DNA from: Streptomyces sp. NBC_00344
GTDB lineage: Bacteria; Actinomycetota; Actinomycetes; Streptomycetales; Streptomycetaceae
Assembly: GCF_036088315.1 (NCBI RefSeq)
Contig: NZ_CP107996.1
Coordinates: 2,252,501 to 2,316,500, forward strand
DNA length: 64,000 nt
Direction: 5' to 3'
The notes below the pieces were generated by a model that was not told where the DNA came from, made no database searches, and saw nothing but the letters and a program-made list of their open reading frames with translations. Numbering within the stretch: the first letter of the stretch is position 1; every line of letters starts with the position of its first letter. Positions 35,380 to 44,115 of the stretch are shown here, piece by piece. The position numbers and the translations under genes were made by a program.

Positions 35380-36015
35380 TCAGGACAGAATGCGCGGGGA
35401 CAGGGCCCCGCACGGCAGCAGATCCACCTCGGCGCCCGCGTCCCGCAGATCCGTCAGCACCAGTTCGTCGTACATCAGCAGCCCCGACTGTTCGGGCCAG
35501 AGGATGGCCCACAGCCAGAGCCCGCGGGCCTCGCCCGCGAAGACCGCCCGGTCACCCGGCGCCGTGACATGCCACAGCGGCGCCGGCCGGCCCGCCGCGA
35601 GGACTTTGGCCTGCGGGGGCGTGGCGACGTCCATGTAAGGGCCGGGGTCGGGACCGTCGATGCCCGCATAGCGCGCTCCGAGACCCACCCCCAGTTCCTC
35701 GGCCACCAGCAGCAGCTCACCCATGCCGCCGAGCGGGCCCGGACCTGAACAGGCCACGGCCGTGGCCCGGCCACCGCTGCGGTCGTCACCCGCGCAGGCC
35801 ACACCGGTGAAAAGCCAGCCGAGGGGCAGCGGCCACGGCATCCAGACCGGTACCTGCGCCCGGTGGACGACGACACCGAGGCCCTCGACGCTGGGCGGTA
35901 TCACCGGCTGAAGCGGGTGGACCACCCCGTGCACATCGCACTGCCAGGAGTCGGCGAAGAGACCGGGCGCCCTCACCCGGCCACCGCACTTCGGGCAACT
36001 GGGTTCGCCCCTCAT
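35380..36015 (-). CDS. DUF6758-like protein with zinc ribbon
   Basis: A 211-residue protein starting MRGEPSCPKCGGRVR with a second pair in SWQCDVHGVVHPLQP (C-x2-C and C-x2-H), a probable zinc site. The rest is compact and Trp/Gly-rich with no membrane segment. It resembles a Streptomyces-restricted family of unknown function. A TTG at 36024 with GGAGG 4 nt upstream would add three residues. Confidence 0.72.
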   Translation of the reverse strand: MRGEPSCPKCGGRVRAPGLFADSWQCDVHGVVHPLQPVIPPSVEGLGVVVHRAQVPVWMPWPLPLGWLFTGVACAGDDRSGGRATAVACSGPGPLGGMGELLLVAEELGVGLGARYAGIDGPDPGPYMDVATPPQAKVLAAGRPAPLWHVTAPGDRAVFAGEARGLWLWAILWPEQSGLLMYDELVLTDLRDAGAEVDLLPCGALSPRILS

Positions 36016-36138
36016 AACCCTCAACGGTCCTCCCCACCCGTCGCCGCGTCAAGGACGATCACCCGTCCGGGGTGCGGCGGCTCCCCGGACACCTCTGCGG
36101 CGGCCACGGAGGGAACGAGATAGATGCATCTTGCATTT

Positions 36139-36169
36139 GTTAGGTCGGCTAACCTATTGTGTGTATAAC
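36139..36169 (+). promoter_or_regulatory. Palindromic operator and -10 element of the MFS gene
   Basis: Two overlapping inverted repeats are present: GTTAG-N5-CTAAC (36139-36153) and TAGGT-N6-ACCTA (36141-36156). They lie just upstream of TATAAC (36164-36169), where the -35 should be, so a bound repressor would block transcription. The right half CTAACCTAT is close to a DtxR/IdeR iron-box half-site, but the left half fits only with a one-base shift. Confidence 0.6.
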
Positions 36170-36193
36170 GCAACCATCAACCGGGGAGTGGCA

Positions 36194-37435
36194 GTGGCAG
36201 AGACGCAGGACAGGGATCCGTTCGACGAGGGGGCCACCAGCATCCTGCGCCAGCCGAAGGCCGTATGGGCCACGGCAGGCGCGTCCGTCGTCGCCTTCAT
36301 GGGGATCGGCCTGGTGGACCCGATCCTGCCGTCCATCGCCAAGGGGCTCAGCGCCACACCCAGCCAGGTGTCGCTGCTGTTCACCTCGTACTTCCTGATC
36401 ACCGCGGTCGCGATGCTGGTGACAGGTTTCGTCTCCAGCCGGATCGGCGGCAAGAAGACCCTGCTGGCCGGCCTCGCCCTGGTCGTGGTCTTCGCCGCGC
36501 TGTCCGGCACATCGGGGTCCGTCGGCGAGCTGGTCGGCTTCCGGGCCGGCTGGGGACTCGGCAACGCGCTCTTCGTCTCCACCGCCCTCGCCGTCATCGT
36601 CGGCGCCGCGGCGGGCGGCAGTGCCGCGGCGATCCTGCTGTACGAGTCGGCACTCGGCCTCGGCATGGCCTGCGGGCCGCTGGTGGGCGCCCTGCTCGGC
36701 AACGCCAGCTGGCGCTATCCGTTCTTCGGCACCGCGGTGCTGATGGCCATCGGGTTCATCTGCATCTCGTTCTTCCTCAAGGAGCAGCCGAAGCCGGCCC
36801 GCAAGACCTCACTGCTCGACCCGATCCGGGCCCTCGGACACGGCGGGCTCGCGTCAGTCGCCGCATCGGCCTTCTTCTACAACTACGCGTTCTTCACCGT
36901 GCTGGCCTTCACCCCGTTCGTGCTGAACATGACGCCGTACAAGTCGGGTGCCGTCTTCTTCGGCTGGGGACTGCTGCTGGCGGTCTTCTCGGTCCTCGTC
37001 GCACCCCGGCTGCAGAAGCGCTTCGGCACCCTCAAGGTGCTGGGTGCCTCACTGGTGCTGCTCGCGGTGGACCTGGTGGTGCTCGGCTACGGCGATCACC
37101 TGACGGCCGTGGTCTGCACGATCGTGTCCGGTGCCTTCATCGGCCTCAACAACACCGTCTACACCGAGCTGGCGCTCGGCGTCTCGGACGCGCCGCGCCC
37201 GGTGGCCAGCGCGGGCTACAACTTCGTCCGCTGGTTCGCGGCGGCAGCCGCGCCCTTCCTCGCCCCGCACATCGAGGGGTGGACCGACATCCACATCCCG
37301 TTCGTGGTCGCCGCGGTCGCCGCGGTGCTCGGCGCGGGTGTGGTCCGGGTGCGGCGCTCGGCCCTGAGCCACGAGGCCGCGGAACTCCAGCCGGTGCACG
37401 CCACCGAGGACGGGGTCTCGGCCTTCGCCAACTGA
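36194..37435 (+). CDS. Major facilitator superfamily transporter
   Basis: A 413-residue MFS protein with twelve hydrophobic segments. The first loop after the second segment has SRIGGKKTLLAGL, a form of the GxxxDxxGRK motif. No long soluble extension is present. It resembles drug:H+ antiporters (DHA1), but substrate is unknown. GTG at 36194 has GGGGAG 5 nt upstream; the longer in-frame start would include the promoter region. Its operator suggests inducible expression. No partner regulator adjoins it. Confidence 0.88.
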   Translation: MAETQDRDPFDEGATSILRQPKAVWATAGASVVAFMGIGLVDPILPSIAKGLSATPSQVSLLFTSYFLITAVAMLVTGFVSSRIGGKKTLLAGLALVVVFAALSGTSGSVGELVGFRAGWGLGNALFVSTALAVIVGAAAGGSAAAILLYESALGLGMACGPLVGALLGNASWRYPFFGTAVLMAIGFICISFFLKEQPKPARKTSLLDPIRALGHGGLASVAASAFFYNYAFFTVLAFTPFVLNMTPYKSGAVFFGWGLLLAVFSVLVAPRLQKRFGTLKVLGASLVLLAVDLVVLGYGDHLTAVVCTIVSGAFIGLNNTVYTELALGVSDAPRPVASAGYNFVRWFAAAAAPFLAPHIEGWTDIHIPFVVAAVAAVLGAGVVRVRRSALSHEAAELQPVHATEDGVSAFAN

Positions 37436-37453
37436 CCTGCCCCTCAGGGGACT

Positions 37454-38038
37454 TCAGTCCAGGGTCACGGACCTGCGCAGAGGATCGCGCAGGTCCGTGC
37501 CAGGCGTCAGCCAGCGCTCCTGGAGTTCCGCGGCACCGTGCACCCGCTTCCAGGCGGCTTCGTTCGCGGTCATCGGCAGCAGCGGCAGAAACCGGACCGG
37601 ATCCAGTGGCTCGTCGAGCTCCAGGTCCTCGATGAGCCCGCCGGACTCGGCGACCAGCACCGAGCTGAAGGGCGCTTCGCTCCAGAGCGGTTCGCCCACG
37701 TCGAGTGAGGCCCCGGCGGCCACGACCACGCCCTCCACCTGCGGCGAAGCGGCGAGCACGGCAAGCGGGCGCAGCACCGGGTCGGTGTCGGCGAGCCCAG
37801 CGCGCACCGAGAGCACCAGCTCGGCCCGTGGGCCGCGCAGCGGGTCGGCGAGGGCGGCCGTGGGATCGGCCATCGGGTGGGCGGACATCCCCAGCGTGGC
37901 GTAGCGGGCGATGTCACCGTCGATGAACCGCAGCACCTCGATCCGGTCGGTGCCCAGGAAGGTCACTGCGGCGCGCGCGTCCGGCTCGCCCAGCGCGGAG
38001 CGCAGCCGGGCTTCGACCAGAGCAAGAACATCTCCCAT
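37454..38038 (-). CDS. Suppressor-of-fused (SUFU) domain protein
   Basis: A 194-residue protein beginning MGDVLALVEARLRSALGEPDARA. The order of segments (FLGTDRIEVLRF, YATLGMSAHPM, RAELVLSVR, WSEAPFSSVLVAE, FLPLLPMTANEAAWKRVHG) is that of bacterial SUFU-domain proteins. Bacterial members often occur as immunity proteins, but no toxin adjoins. ATG 38038 follows TATGCT by 6 nt, a leaderless start. Confidence 0.82.
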   Translation of the reverse strand: MGDVLALVEARLRSALGEPDARAAVTFLGTDRIEVLRFIDGDIARYATLGMSAHPMADPTAALADPLRGPRAELVLSVRAGLADTDPVLRPLAVLAASPQVEGVVVAAGASLDVGEPLWSEAPFSSVLVAESGGLIEDLELDEPLDPVRFLPLLPMTANEAAWKRVHGAAELQERWLTPGTDLRDPLRRSVTLD

Positions 38039-38080
38039 GTGCCGAGCATAGAGCGCGTATCGAACGGGCAAAGTGGGGGC

Positions 38081-38106
38081 TTGACACTTCAGTCGGCTGA
38101 TAGTCT
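38081..38106 (+). promoter_or_regulatory. Possible promoter of the corA leader
   Basis: A perfect TTGACA (38081-38086) is followed by TAGTCT (38101-38106). The 14-bp spacer is short for SigA, so the -10 assignment is uncertain. Transcription from here would give a leader of about 350 nt before corA. Confidence 0.4.
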
Positions 38107-38171
38107 TGGCCGCTGGTCAGGGCATCATGATCGTCCCCTACGGGGGACCGGCCGGAGGAGGTGGGACTGCG

Positions 38172-38234
38172 ATGGATCGAGATCCGAGTCGACCGTGCAG
38201 TACTAGCCGCTCTTCCGCACAGTGTTCTCTGTGA
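38172..38234 (+). CDS. 20-codon leader ORF upstream of corA
   Basis: ATG 38172 has a near-perfect anti-SD match AGGAGGTG (38156-38163) with 8 nt spacing, the best ribosome site in this part of the window. The peptide is MDRDPSRPCSTSRSSAQCSL, rich in Ser and Arg with two Pro and two Cys. It ends 228 nt before the corA ATG. In Salmonella a leader peptide, CorL, precedes corA and controls Rho-dependent termination; the analogy is functional, not sequence-based. Confidence 0.6.
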   Translation: MDRDPSRPCSTSRSSAQCSL

Positions 38235-38462
38235 CCCGAGACCCTGCTTACCCGGCCGTCATGCCGGGAAACCTCTGAGTCTTATGGCATGTCGCACGCC
38301 GGAAGAGCACCTCGCTTTGCCTGATCCGTGTCTGTAGCGAACGCCGCCACCGCGACGCCGTGGTTCCGCCCGCTTTGCCGACGTACGAGACCGACGCCTC
38401 GATACGCCTCCATTCCGGGCAGTGCCAGGCTCGCTGACGGCCTCTCCGTGAAGGAGCCCGCC

Positions 38463-39578
38463 ATGTCGATGATCCGTGACCTGCGTGCAGCGGTCCGTCC
38501 GTCCCTGCGCAAGAGCAGCACCGCGTACAGCAATTACGACTCCACCCGGGACCCGTCGGCCAGCAGTGCGGTGGTCGACTGCGCGGTCTACCGCGAAGGA
38601 CTGCGGGAGCGGGGCGAGGAGTGCCTGACGCCGCGTGAGGCACTGCGCCGGGTGCATGACACCGGAGGCTTCGCCTGGATCGGCCTTCACGAGCCCACCG
38701 AGGAGGAGTTCTCCGGCATCGCAGCCGAGTTCGGTCTCCACCCGCTCGCCGTCGAGGACGCGGTCCACGCCCACCAGCGGCCCAAGCTGGAACGGTACGA
38801 CGACACCCTCTTCACGGTCTTCAAGACCATTCACTACGTGGAACACGCCGAACTCACGTCGACCAGCGAGGTCGTGGAGACCGGCGAGGTGATGTGCTTC
38901 ACCGGGCGGGACTTCGTCATCACGGTGCGGCACGGCGGCCAGGGCTCGCTGCGGGCGCTGCGCCACCGGCTGCAGGAGGACGCGGAGCTGCTCGCCAAGG
39001 GCCCGTCCGCCGTCCTGCACGCCATCGCCGACCAGGTCGTCGACGGTTATCTGGCTGTCGCGTCGGCGGTGCAGGACGACATCGACGAAGTCGAGATCGA
39101 CGTCTTCTCCGAGCCCCAGAAGGGGAGTGCGCGGGGTACCGACGCCGGCCGGATCTACCAGCTGAAGCGTGAGGTGCTCGAGTTCAAGCGGGCGGTCTCA
39201 CCGCTGCTGCGGCCGATGCAGCAGCTGAGCGAGCGCCCCATGCGGCTGGTGGACCCGGACATCCAGAAGTACTTCCGGGACGTCGCCGACCATTTGGCGC
39301 GGGTCCAGGAGCAGGTGGTCGGCTTCGACGACCTGCTCAACTCGATCCTCCAGGCGAACCTGGCACAGGCCACCGTCGCGCAGAACGAGGACATGCGGAA
39401 GATCACGGCGTGGGCGGCGATCATCGCGGTGCCGACGATGATCTGCGGGGTGTACGGCATGAACTTCAAGCACATGCCCGAGCTCCAGTGGCGCTTCGGC
39501 TACCCGGCGGTGATGGGCGGCATCCTGGTCATCTGCCTCACCATCCACCGCACGCTGAAGCGGAACGGCTGGCTCTGA
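38463..39578 (+). CDS. corA: CorA-family magnesium/divalent cation transporter
   Basis: A 371-residue CorA channel. A large N-terminal cytoplasmic domain contains VHAHQRPKLERYDD and a long helix; the two C-terminal membrane segments bracket the selectivity motif GMN in CGVYGMNFKHMPEL. The final segment ends in RTLKRNGWL, the positively charged tail. ATG 38463 has GAAGGAG 6 nt upstream. The homopentamer would import Mg2+. The long leader and upstream ORF suggest post-initiation control. Confidence 0.95.
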   Translation: MSMIRDLRAAVRPSLRKSSTAYSNYDSTRDPSASSAVVDCAVYREGLRERGEECLTPREALRRVHDTGGFAWIGLHEPTEEEFSGIAAEFGLHPLAVEDAVHAHQRPKLERYDDTLFTVFKTIHYVEHAELTSTSEVVETGEVMCFTGRDFVITVRHGGQGSLRALRHRLQEDAELLAKGPSAVLHAIADQVVDGYLAVASAVQDDIDEVEIDVFSEPQKGSARGTDAGRIYQLKREVLEFKRAVSPLLRPMQQLSERPMRLVDPDIQKYFRDVADHLARVQEQVVGFDDLLNSILQANLAQATVAQNEDMRKITAWAAIIAVPTMICGVYGMNFKHMPELQWRFGYPAVMGGILVICLTIHRTLKRNGWL

Positions 39579-39608
39579 CGTGCGGCCGCCACCGCCGGCG
39601 GCCGTACC

Positions 39609-40565
39609 TCACTCCCCCACCGGCCCTTTCCGGGCCACGCTGTCACCCCGGATCACCAGGGCCAGCCCCACCAGGATGACCAGCAGCGCCGGCCAGGCCG
39701 CGGCAGGCGGCAGCTGGTGGAGCCAGAGCGCCGCGATCAGTGCGGCCCCCGGCGTCTCGAGCAGGATCGACGTCGAGGTGACGGAGGGGCCGAGCGTGCT
39801 CACCACCCGGTTGAGCAGCGTGTGTCCGAGCAGCTGGGCGGCCCCGGTGAGCACGGCGAGCTTGGCCCAGGTGGCCGGGGAGTACGACCCGAGCTGGGCG
39901 CCGGAGGCCACGCAGACCCCCAGGAGCAGCAGCGCGGCCGTCGAATAGCAGACGTAGGTGTAGGCGGTGGTGCTCACCGTCCGCCGCACCTCGGCGCCGA
40001 GCAGCACATAGCCCGCGGCCGCGACACCGCCGCCCAGCGCGAGGGCGTCGCCCGCGAGGGCGCGCGGCGACAGCGAGAGGTCGACGCCGGTCAGGATCAG
40101 CACCCCCGCGATGGCCACCACGGACCCGGCCCACACCATCCTGGGGACATGCCGGCCGCGCAGCCACAGCACGATGGTGGTCCAGATCGGTGTCGTGGTG
40201 CACAGCGCCGTCGACGAAGCGACCGATGTCATGCGCAGGCTCGGCAGCCACAGCGCGAAGTGCAGCGCGAGCAGACATCCGGCGGCGGCCGCCAGCAGCA
40301 CCGCACGCCGGCCCATGGTGCGCAGTTCGGTGCGGTGGCCCCGCCCGAGCAGCGCGACGGGGGTCAGGACACCGGCCGCCATGGCATTGCGCCAGAAGGC
40401 GATGGCCAGGGCAGGAGCGGCGGTCGCCGCGATGAGCGGGGCGGACAGCGAGACACTCGCCACGGCGACGCCGAGCAGCACCAGGTCGATCCGGGGCGCT
40501 GCGTGCAGGCCGGTCGGCGCGGGCGGCGCCAGGGGGGCGGAGGTACGGCGGGTTGCGATGGGCAC
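39609..40565 (-). CDS. EamA/DMT-family transporter
   Basis: A 318-residue protein with ten hydrophobic segments made of two repeats. The first has APALAIAFWRNAMAAGVL, the second GQ-like ILLETPGAALIAALWLHQ; both match EamA. Substrate unknown, possibly metabolite efflux. It converges with corA. Confidence 0.88.
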   Translation of the reverse strand: MPIATRRTSAPLAPPAPTGLHAAPRIDLVLLGVAVASVSLSAPLIAATAAPALAIAFWRNAMAAGVLTPVALLGRGHRTELRTMGRRAVLLAAAAGCLLALHFALWLPSLRMTSVASSTALCTTTPIWTTIVLWLRGRHVPRMVWAGSVVAIAGVLILTGVDLSLSPRALAGDALALGGGVAAAGYVLLGAEVRRTVSTTAYTYVCYSTAALLLLGVCVASGAQLGSYSPATWAKLAVLTGAAQLLGHTLLNRVVSTLGPSVTSTSILLETPGAALIAALWLHQLPPAAAWPALLVILVGLALVIRGDSVARKGPVGE

Positions 40566-40811
40566 GGTTCAGAGTAAGGGGCGTGGCTGCCGTACGGAAC
40601 TGTCCTTCGGCGCCGGCACGATCCGCGGGCGGCCTCCGCGGCCTGCCCCGTGATCCCTGCTGGTCGGCGCACGGCGTCGGGCGCGGTGCGTCGCTTGGGC
40701 GGAGGGACGACCGCAAGCGGGACGCATCCGCGTGTTCCGGCAGCGGCGATGCGCCGTGGCTGCCGTCGTGCGCCCGCCACCGACCACGAGGCAGCCCTTA
40801 GGCTTTGCCCC

Positions 40812-41321
40812 ATGACACAGACCTTGCTGGAGCAGGCAATCGTCGAGGAGGCCACCAAGAAGTCCGGCCTCATCTGGGTGCGGGGCACACGTCCCGCCCA
40901 GGCGCTCTGGCATGTGTGGCACGAGGGCGCGGTCGTGCTCGTCGGGGACGGACCCGGGGAACAGCCGCTGCCCGGGCTGGCCGACGGGGGCGAGGCCGAG
41001 GTCACGGTGCGCAGCAAGGACAAGGGCGGGCGGCTGGTGGCGTGGACCGCTGACGTCACCGAACTCGTGCCGGATTCCGACGAGTGGCAGGCGGCGGTCG
41101 CCGAACTCAAGGGCAAGCGTCTCAACGCCCCGGACGGCGAGGCCATGGTGTCCCGCTGGGGGCGGGAGTGCCGGGTGGTACGGCTGGCTCCGCGGGTGAT
41201 CAGCACGGACCTGCCGTCCGGCTCGCTCGCCGTGGTGCCGGTGGCATCGCCCGCCACCACACGGCAGGCGATGCCGGCGGGGTTGCCCAAGCTGCTGCTC
41301 AAGCGGAAGCGGCGGACCTGA
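40812..41321 (+). CDS. Hypothetical protein, possible FMN/split-barrel-like fold
   Basis: A 169-residue soluble protein starting MTQTLLEQAIVEEATKKSGLIWV. Alternating beta-strand patterns (ALWHVWHEGAVVLV, AEVTVRSKDKGGRLVAWTADV) suggest a pyridoxamine-oxidase-like split barrel, but this is only a resemblance. The C-terminus is basic (LLLKRKRRT). ATG 40812 follows TAGGCT with no ribosome site, so it is probably leaderless. Confidence 0.65.
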   Translation: MTQTLLEQAIVEEATKKSGLIWVRGTRPAQALWHVWHEGAVVLVGDGPGEQPLPGLADGGEAEVTVRSKDKGGRLVAWTADVTELVPDSDEWQAAVAELKGKRLNAPDGEAMVSRWGRECRVVRLAPRVISTDLPSGSLAVVPVASPATTRQAMPAGLPKLLLKRKRRT

Positions 41322-41352
41322 CGCGGCCCGGCGTCGCTCTCCCCCGGCCGTC

Positions 41353-42105
41353 TCACTTCCGGGGCAGTTCATGCCCGTAGTCGACGGTGTCGCTCTTCGC
41401 CGGGGCCGCCAGGGAGAAGTTCTGGTTCCAGTCGGCGAGCTGCAGTACGCCCGCCCCGCCGGCGCGCTCGAACCGCAAGGGGTACGGCGTTCCCTTGAGG
41501 GACACGTCGAGCCGGCCGCCGTCGCCGCCGGTGACCTGGACGGCCCGGACCCCGGCGACCTTGCTGCGGTCGCCCTTGTCCAGCGGGCCGTGCAGCGCCA
41601 GCAGTCCGTTCAGCAGCACCTTCATGTCGGTGAAACCACGGAACTGCTGATAGGCGGGGTCACCCTTCGGCACCTTCACGTACTTGGCAGCGAGCTTGTC
41701 CGCTGCTGTCGCACCGCTCCGGCCGTCCGTCTGCCGCCAGAAGGCGGCCGGGGCCTTCACATAGAGGGCGTCGTCGATCCGCAGCAGTTCGAACGTACTG
41801 TTCTTCGAGGTGACGGAACCCGTGCCGCCGTCCGATCTGAGCTGCATGTTCAACTTGTACGAACCGCCCTTGCTGACCAGCGTGCCGGAGAGCCGTACCG
41901 CACGGGAGCCGTCCGCCGCCTCGCGGGCCCTGGCCTCGATCTCCTTCGCGGAGAGCTTGCCGACGCCATTGGTTCCCGCGTCGGGGTCTCCGCCTCCGCA
42001 GGCGGTGAGCGACAGCGCCAGGGCGGCGCACAGCGTTCCTGCCCATACCGTCCTGCGGGTCCGGGCGGCCGGGGGAAATGCAGCCACGTGCGCACTGCCT
42101 CTCAT
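41353..42105 (-). CDS. LppX/LprG-like lipoprotein
   Basis: A 250-residue exported protein with signal peptide and lipobox SLTAC followed by GGGD. The mature part has alternating beta-strand segments (RAVRLSGTLVSKGGSYKLN, ALYVKAPAAFW, VQVTGGDGGRLDVSLKG) as in LolA/LppX-type lipid-binding folds of actinobacteria. Mycobacterial members carry triacylated lipids; here the ligand is unknown. ATG 42105 has GAGG 8 nt upstream. It lies divergent from the Mg2+-sensor gene. Confidence 0.78.
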   Translation of the reverse strand: MRGSAHVAAFPPAARTRRTVWAGTLCAALALSLTACGGGDPDAGTNGVGKLSAKEIEARAREAADGSRAVRLSGTLVSKGGSYKLNMQLRSDGGTGSVTSKNSTFELLRIDDALYVKAPAAFWRQTDGRSGATAADKLAAKYVKVPKGDPAYQQFRGFTDMKVLLNGLLALHGPLDKGDRSKVAGVRAVQVTGGDGGRLDVSLKGTPYPLRFERAGGAGVLQLADWNQNFSLAAPAKSDTVDYGHELPRK

Positions 42106-42259
42106 GCGAGTGTCCTCAACAGCAGACCGCAGCGTACCCGTGCCGCCGCGGAGCAGAGCAGACAGCCATCCGGACGCCCTGCCGGAGCGGTGCAGATCAG
42201 GACGGGCTAGCGTGAAGTCCGAGAAACGCGGCACATGGTGACACGGAGGAGGCGCACGG

Positions 42260-43561
42260 ATGGCGGGAGGCGCCCCCCGGATCTTCGTCTCGCACCTTTC
42301 CGGCGTCGCCGTGTTCGACCCGAACGGCGACCAGGTGGGACGGGTGCGCGACCTGGTGGCGATGCTGCGCGTGGGCAGCCGGCCACCGCGGCTGCTCGGC
42401 CTGGTGGTCGAGGTGGTCAGCAGGCGCCGGATCTTCCTGCCCATGACCCGGGTCACGGGTATCGAGTCCGGCCAGGTCATCACCACCGGCGTACTCAATG
42501 TGCGCCGCTTCGAACAGCGTCCGACCGAACGGCTGGTGCTCGGCGAGCTGCTCGACCGGCGGGTGCATCTGGTCGGTACGGACGAAGAGGTGACCGTCCT
42601 CGACGTCTCCGTGCAGCAGCTGCCTGCCCGCCGCGACTGGGAGATCGACAAGGTCTTCGTACGGAAGGGCAAAGGCGGCGCGCTGCGGCGCAGGGGCGAG
42701 ACGCTGACCGTCGAGTGGTCGGGGGTCACCGGCTTCTCGCTGGAGGAGGAGGGGCAGGGCGCGGAAAACCTGGTGGCGACCTTCGAGCAGCTGCGCCCCG
42801 CCGACCTCGCCAATGTGCTGCACCATCTGTCGCCGAAACGTCGGGCCGAGGTGGCGGTCGCGCTGGACGACGACCGGCTCGCCGACGTCCTGGAGGAACT
42901 GCCCGAGGACGACCAGGTCGAGATCCTGGGCAAGCTCAAGGAGGAGCGCGCCGCGGACGTCCTGGAGGCGATGGATCCGGACGATGCCGCCGACCTGCTG
43001 AGCGAGCTGCCCGAGGAGGACAAGGAACGGCTGCTGACCCTGATGCGCCCGGATGACGCGGCGGACGTTCGGCGGCTGCTCTCGTACGAGGAGCGGACGG
43101 CCGGCGGCTTGATGACCACCGAGCCGATCGTGCTGCGTCCGGACGCCACGGTGGCAGACGCCCTGGCCCGGGTACGGCAGCAGGACCTCTCCCCCGCGCT
43201 GGCCGCGCAGGTCTACGTGTGCCGGCCGCCCGACGAGACGCCGACCGGCAAGTACCTGGGCACGGTGCACTTCCAGCGGCTGCTGCGGGACCCGCCTTTC
43301 ACCCTGGTGGGCGCGGTCGTCGACAGCGACCTCCCACCGCTGTCACCGGAGGCCACACTGCCCGCCGTGACCAGCTATCTCGCGGCCTACAACCTGGTCG
43401 CGGCGCCTGTCGTGGACGCGAGCGGCTCGCTGCTCGGAGTGGTCACGGTGGACGACGTGCTCGACCATCTGCTGCCCGACGACTGGCGCGAGATGGACTT
43501 CCATCACGAGCACGGCGACCCGGACGACGACGGTCTCCCGGAGGCCCGCGATGGGCAGTGA
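42260..43561 (+). CDS. MgtE N-terminal/CBS domain protein with PRC barrel, no channel
   Basis: A 433-residue soluble protein. Residues 1-150 contain two PRC-barrel-like repeats (FDPNGDQVGRVRDL and a second around VVSR). Residues about 175-285 are an MgtE N-domain (HHLSPKRRAEVAVALDDDRLADVL, LPEEDKERLLTLM). Two CBS domains follow (GGLMTTEPIVLRPDATVADA and AAPVVDASGSLLGVVTVDDVLDHL). The five membrane helices of MgtE are absent. It should sense Mg2+ or adenine nucleotides without transporting. AGGAGG lies 7 nt before ATG 42260. The DUF1003 gene overlaps its end by 11 nt and may be its membrane partner. Confidence 0.88.
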   Translation: MAGGAPRIFVSHLSGVAVFDPNGDQVGRVRDLVAMLRVGSRPPRLLGLVVEVVSRRRIFLPMTRVTGIESGQVITTGVLNVRRFEQRPTERLVLGELLDRRVHLVGTDEEVTVLDVSVQQLPARRDWEIDKVFVRKGKGGALRRRGETLTVEWSGVTGFSLEEEGQGAENLVATFEQLRPADLANVLHHLSPKRRAEVAVALDDDRLADVLEELPEDDQVEILGKLKEERAADVLEAMDPDDAADLLSELPEEDKERLLTLMRPDDAADVRRLLSYEERTAGGLMTTEPIVLRPDATVADALARVRQQDLSPALAAQVYVCRPPDETPTGKYLGTVHFQRLLRDPPFTLVGAVVDSDLPPLSPEATLPAVTSYLAAYNLVAAPVVDASGSLLGVVTVDDVLDHLLPDDWREMDFHHEHGDPDDDGLPEARDGQ

Positions 43562-44072
43562 ACCGGTACCGGCCAGGAGCCGGCTGGACCAGCCGCTGTC
43601 CCAGCGGCGGCGCTGGCTTCCCGAATACGACCCCGAGTCGTTCGGCCGTCTCTCCGAGCGGGTCGCGCGGTTCCTCGGGACAGGGCGGTTCATCGTCTGG
43701 ATGACGGTGGTCATCGCCGTCTGGGTGGTGTGGAACACCAGCGTCCCCAGCGCCCTGCGCTTCGACCCGTTCCCGTTCATCTTCCTGACCCTGGTGCTGT
43801 CGCTCCAGGCCTCGTACGCGGCCCCGCTGATCCTGCTCGCCCAGAACCGCCAGGACGACCGCGACCGGGTCAACCTGGAGCAGGACCGCAATCAGAACGA
43901 ACGCTCCATCGCGGACACCGAGTACCTGACCCGGGAGATCGCCGCACTGCGGATGGGACTCGGTGAGGTCGCGACCCGCGACTGGATCCGCTCGGAGCTC
44001 CAGGACGTGATGAAGGAACTGGGCGACCGGCACACCGTATTCCCGCGGGAAAGTGACGAAGCCGACCACTGA
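43551..44072 (+). CDS. DUF1003 membrane protein
   Basis: A 173-residue protein. Family features are RVARFLGTGRFIVWMTVVIAVW, then FDPFPFIFLTLVLSLQASYAAPLILLAQNRQ, which gives two membrane helices with an Asp/Pro turn, and a charged helical tail (RDRVNLEQDRNQ). DUF1003 genes often lie beside MgtE-like genes. The start overlaps the upstream gene by 11 nt, with GGAGG 5 nt before ATG. Confidence 0.9.
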   Translation: MGSEPVPARSRLDQPLSQRRRWLPEYDPESFGRLSERVARFLGTGRFIVWMTVVIAVWVVWNTSVPSALRFDPFPFIFLTLVLSLQASYAAPLILLAQNRQDDRDRVNLEQDRNQNERSIADTEYLTREIAALRMGLGEVATRDWIRSELQDVMKELGDRHTVFPRESDEADH

Positions 44073-44115
44073 CCGCTCTTTCCCGGGGCGGGAGTGGGCG
44101 CCGTACCATCGGTAC

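Noticed and set aside
36139..36156. Canonical DtxR/IdeR iron box
   Set aside because: Only the right half matches well; the left half needs a one-base deletion, so it is reported as a palindrome, not as an iron box.
38107..38462. M-box Mg2+ riboswitch upstream of corA
   Set aside because: The conserved M-box segments are not visible. A structured leader remains possible but no known class fits by eye.
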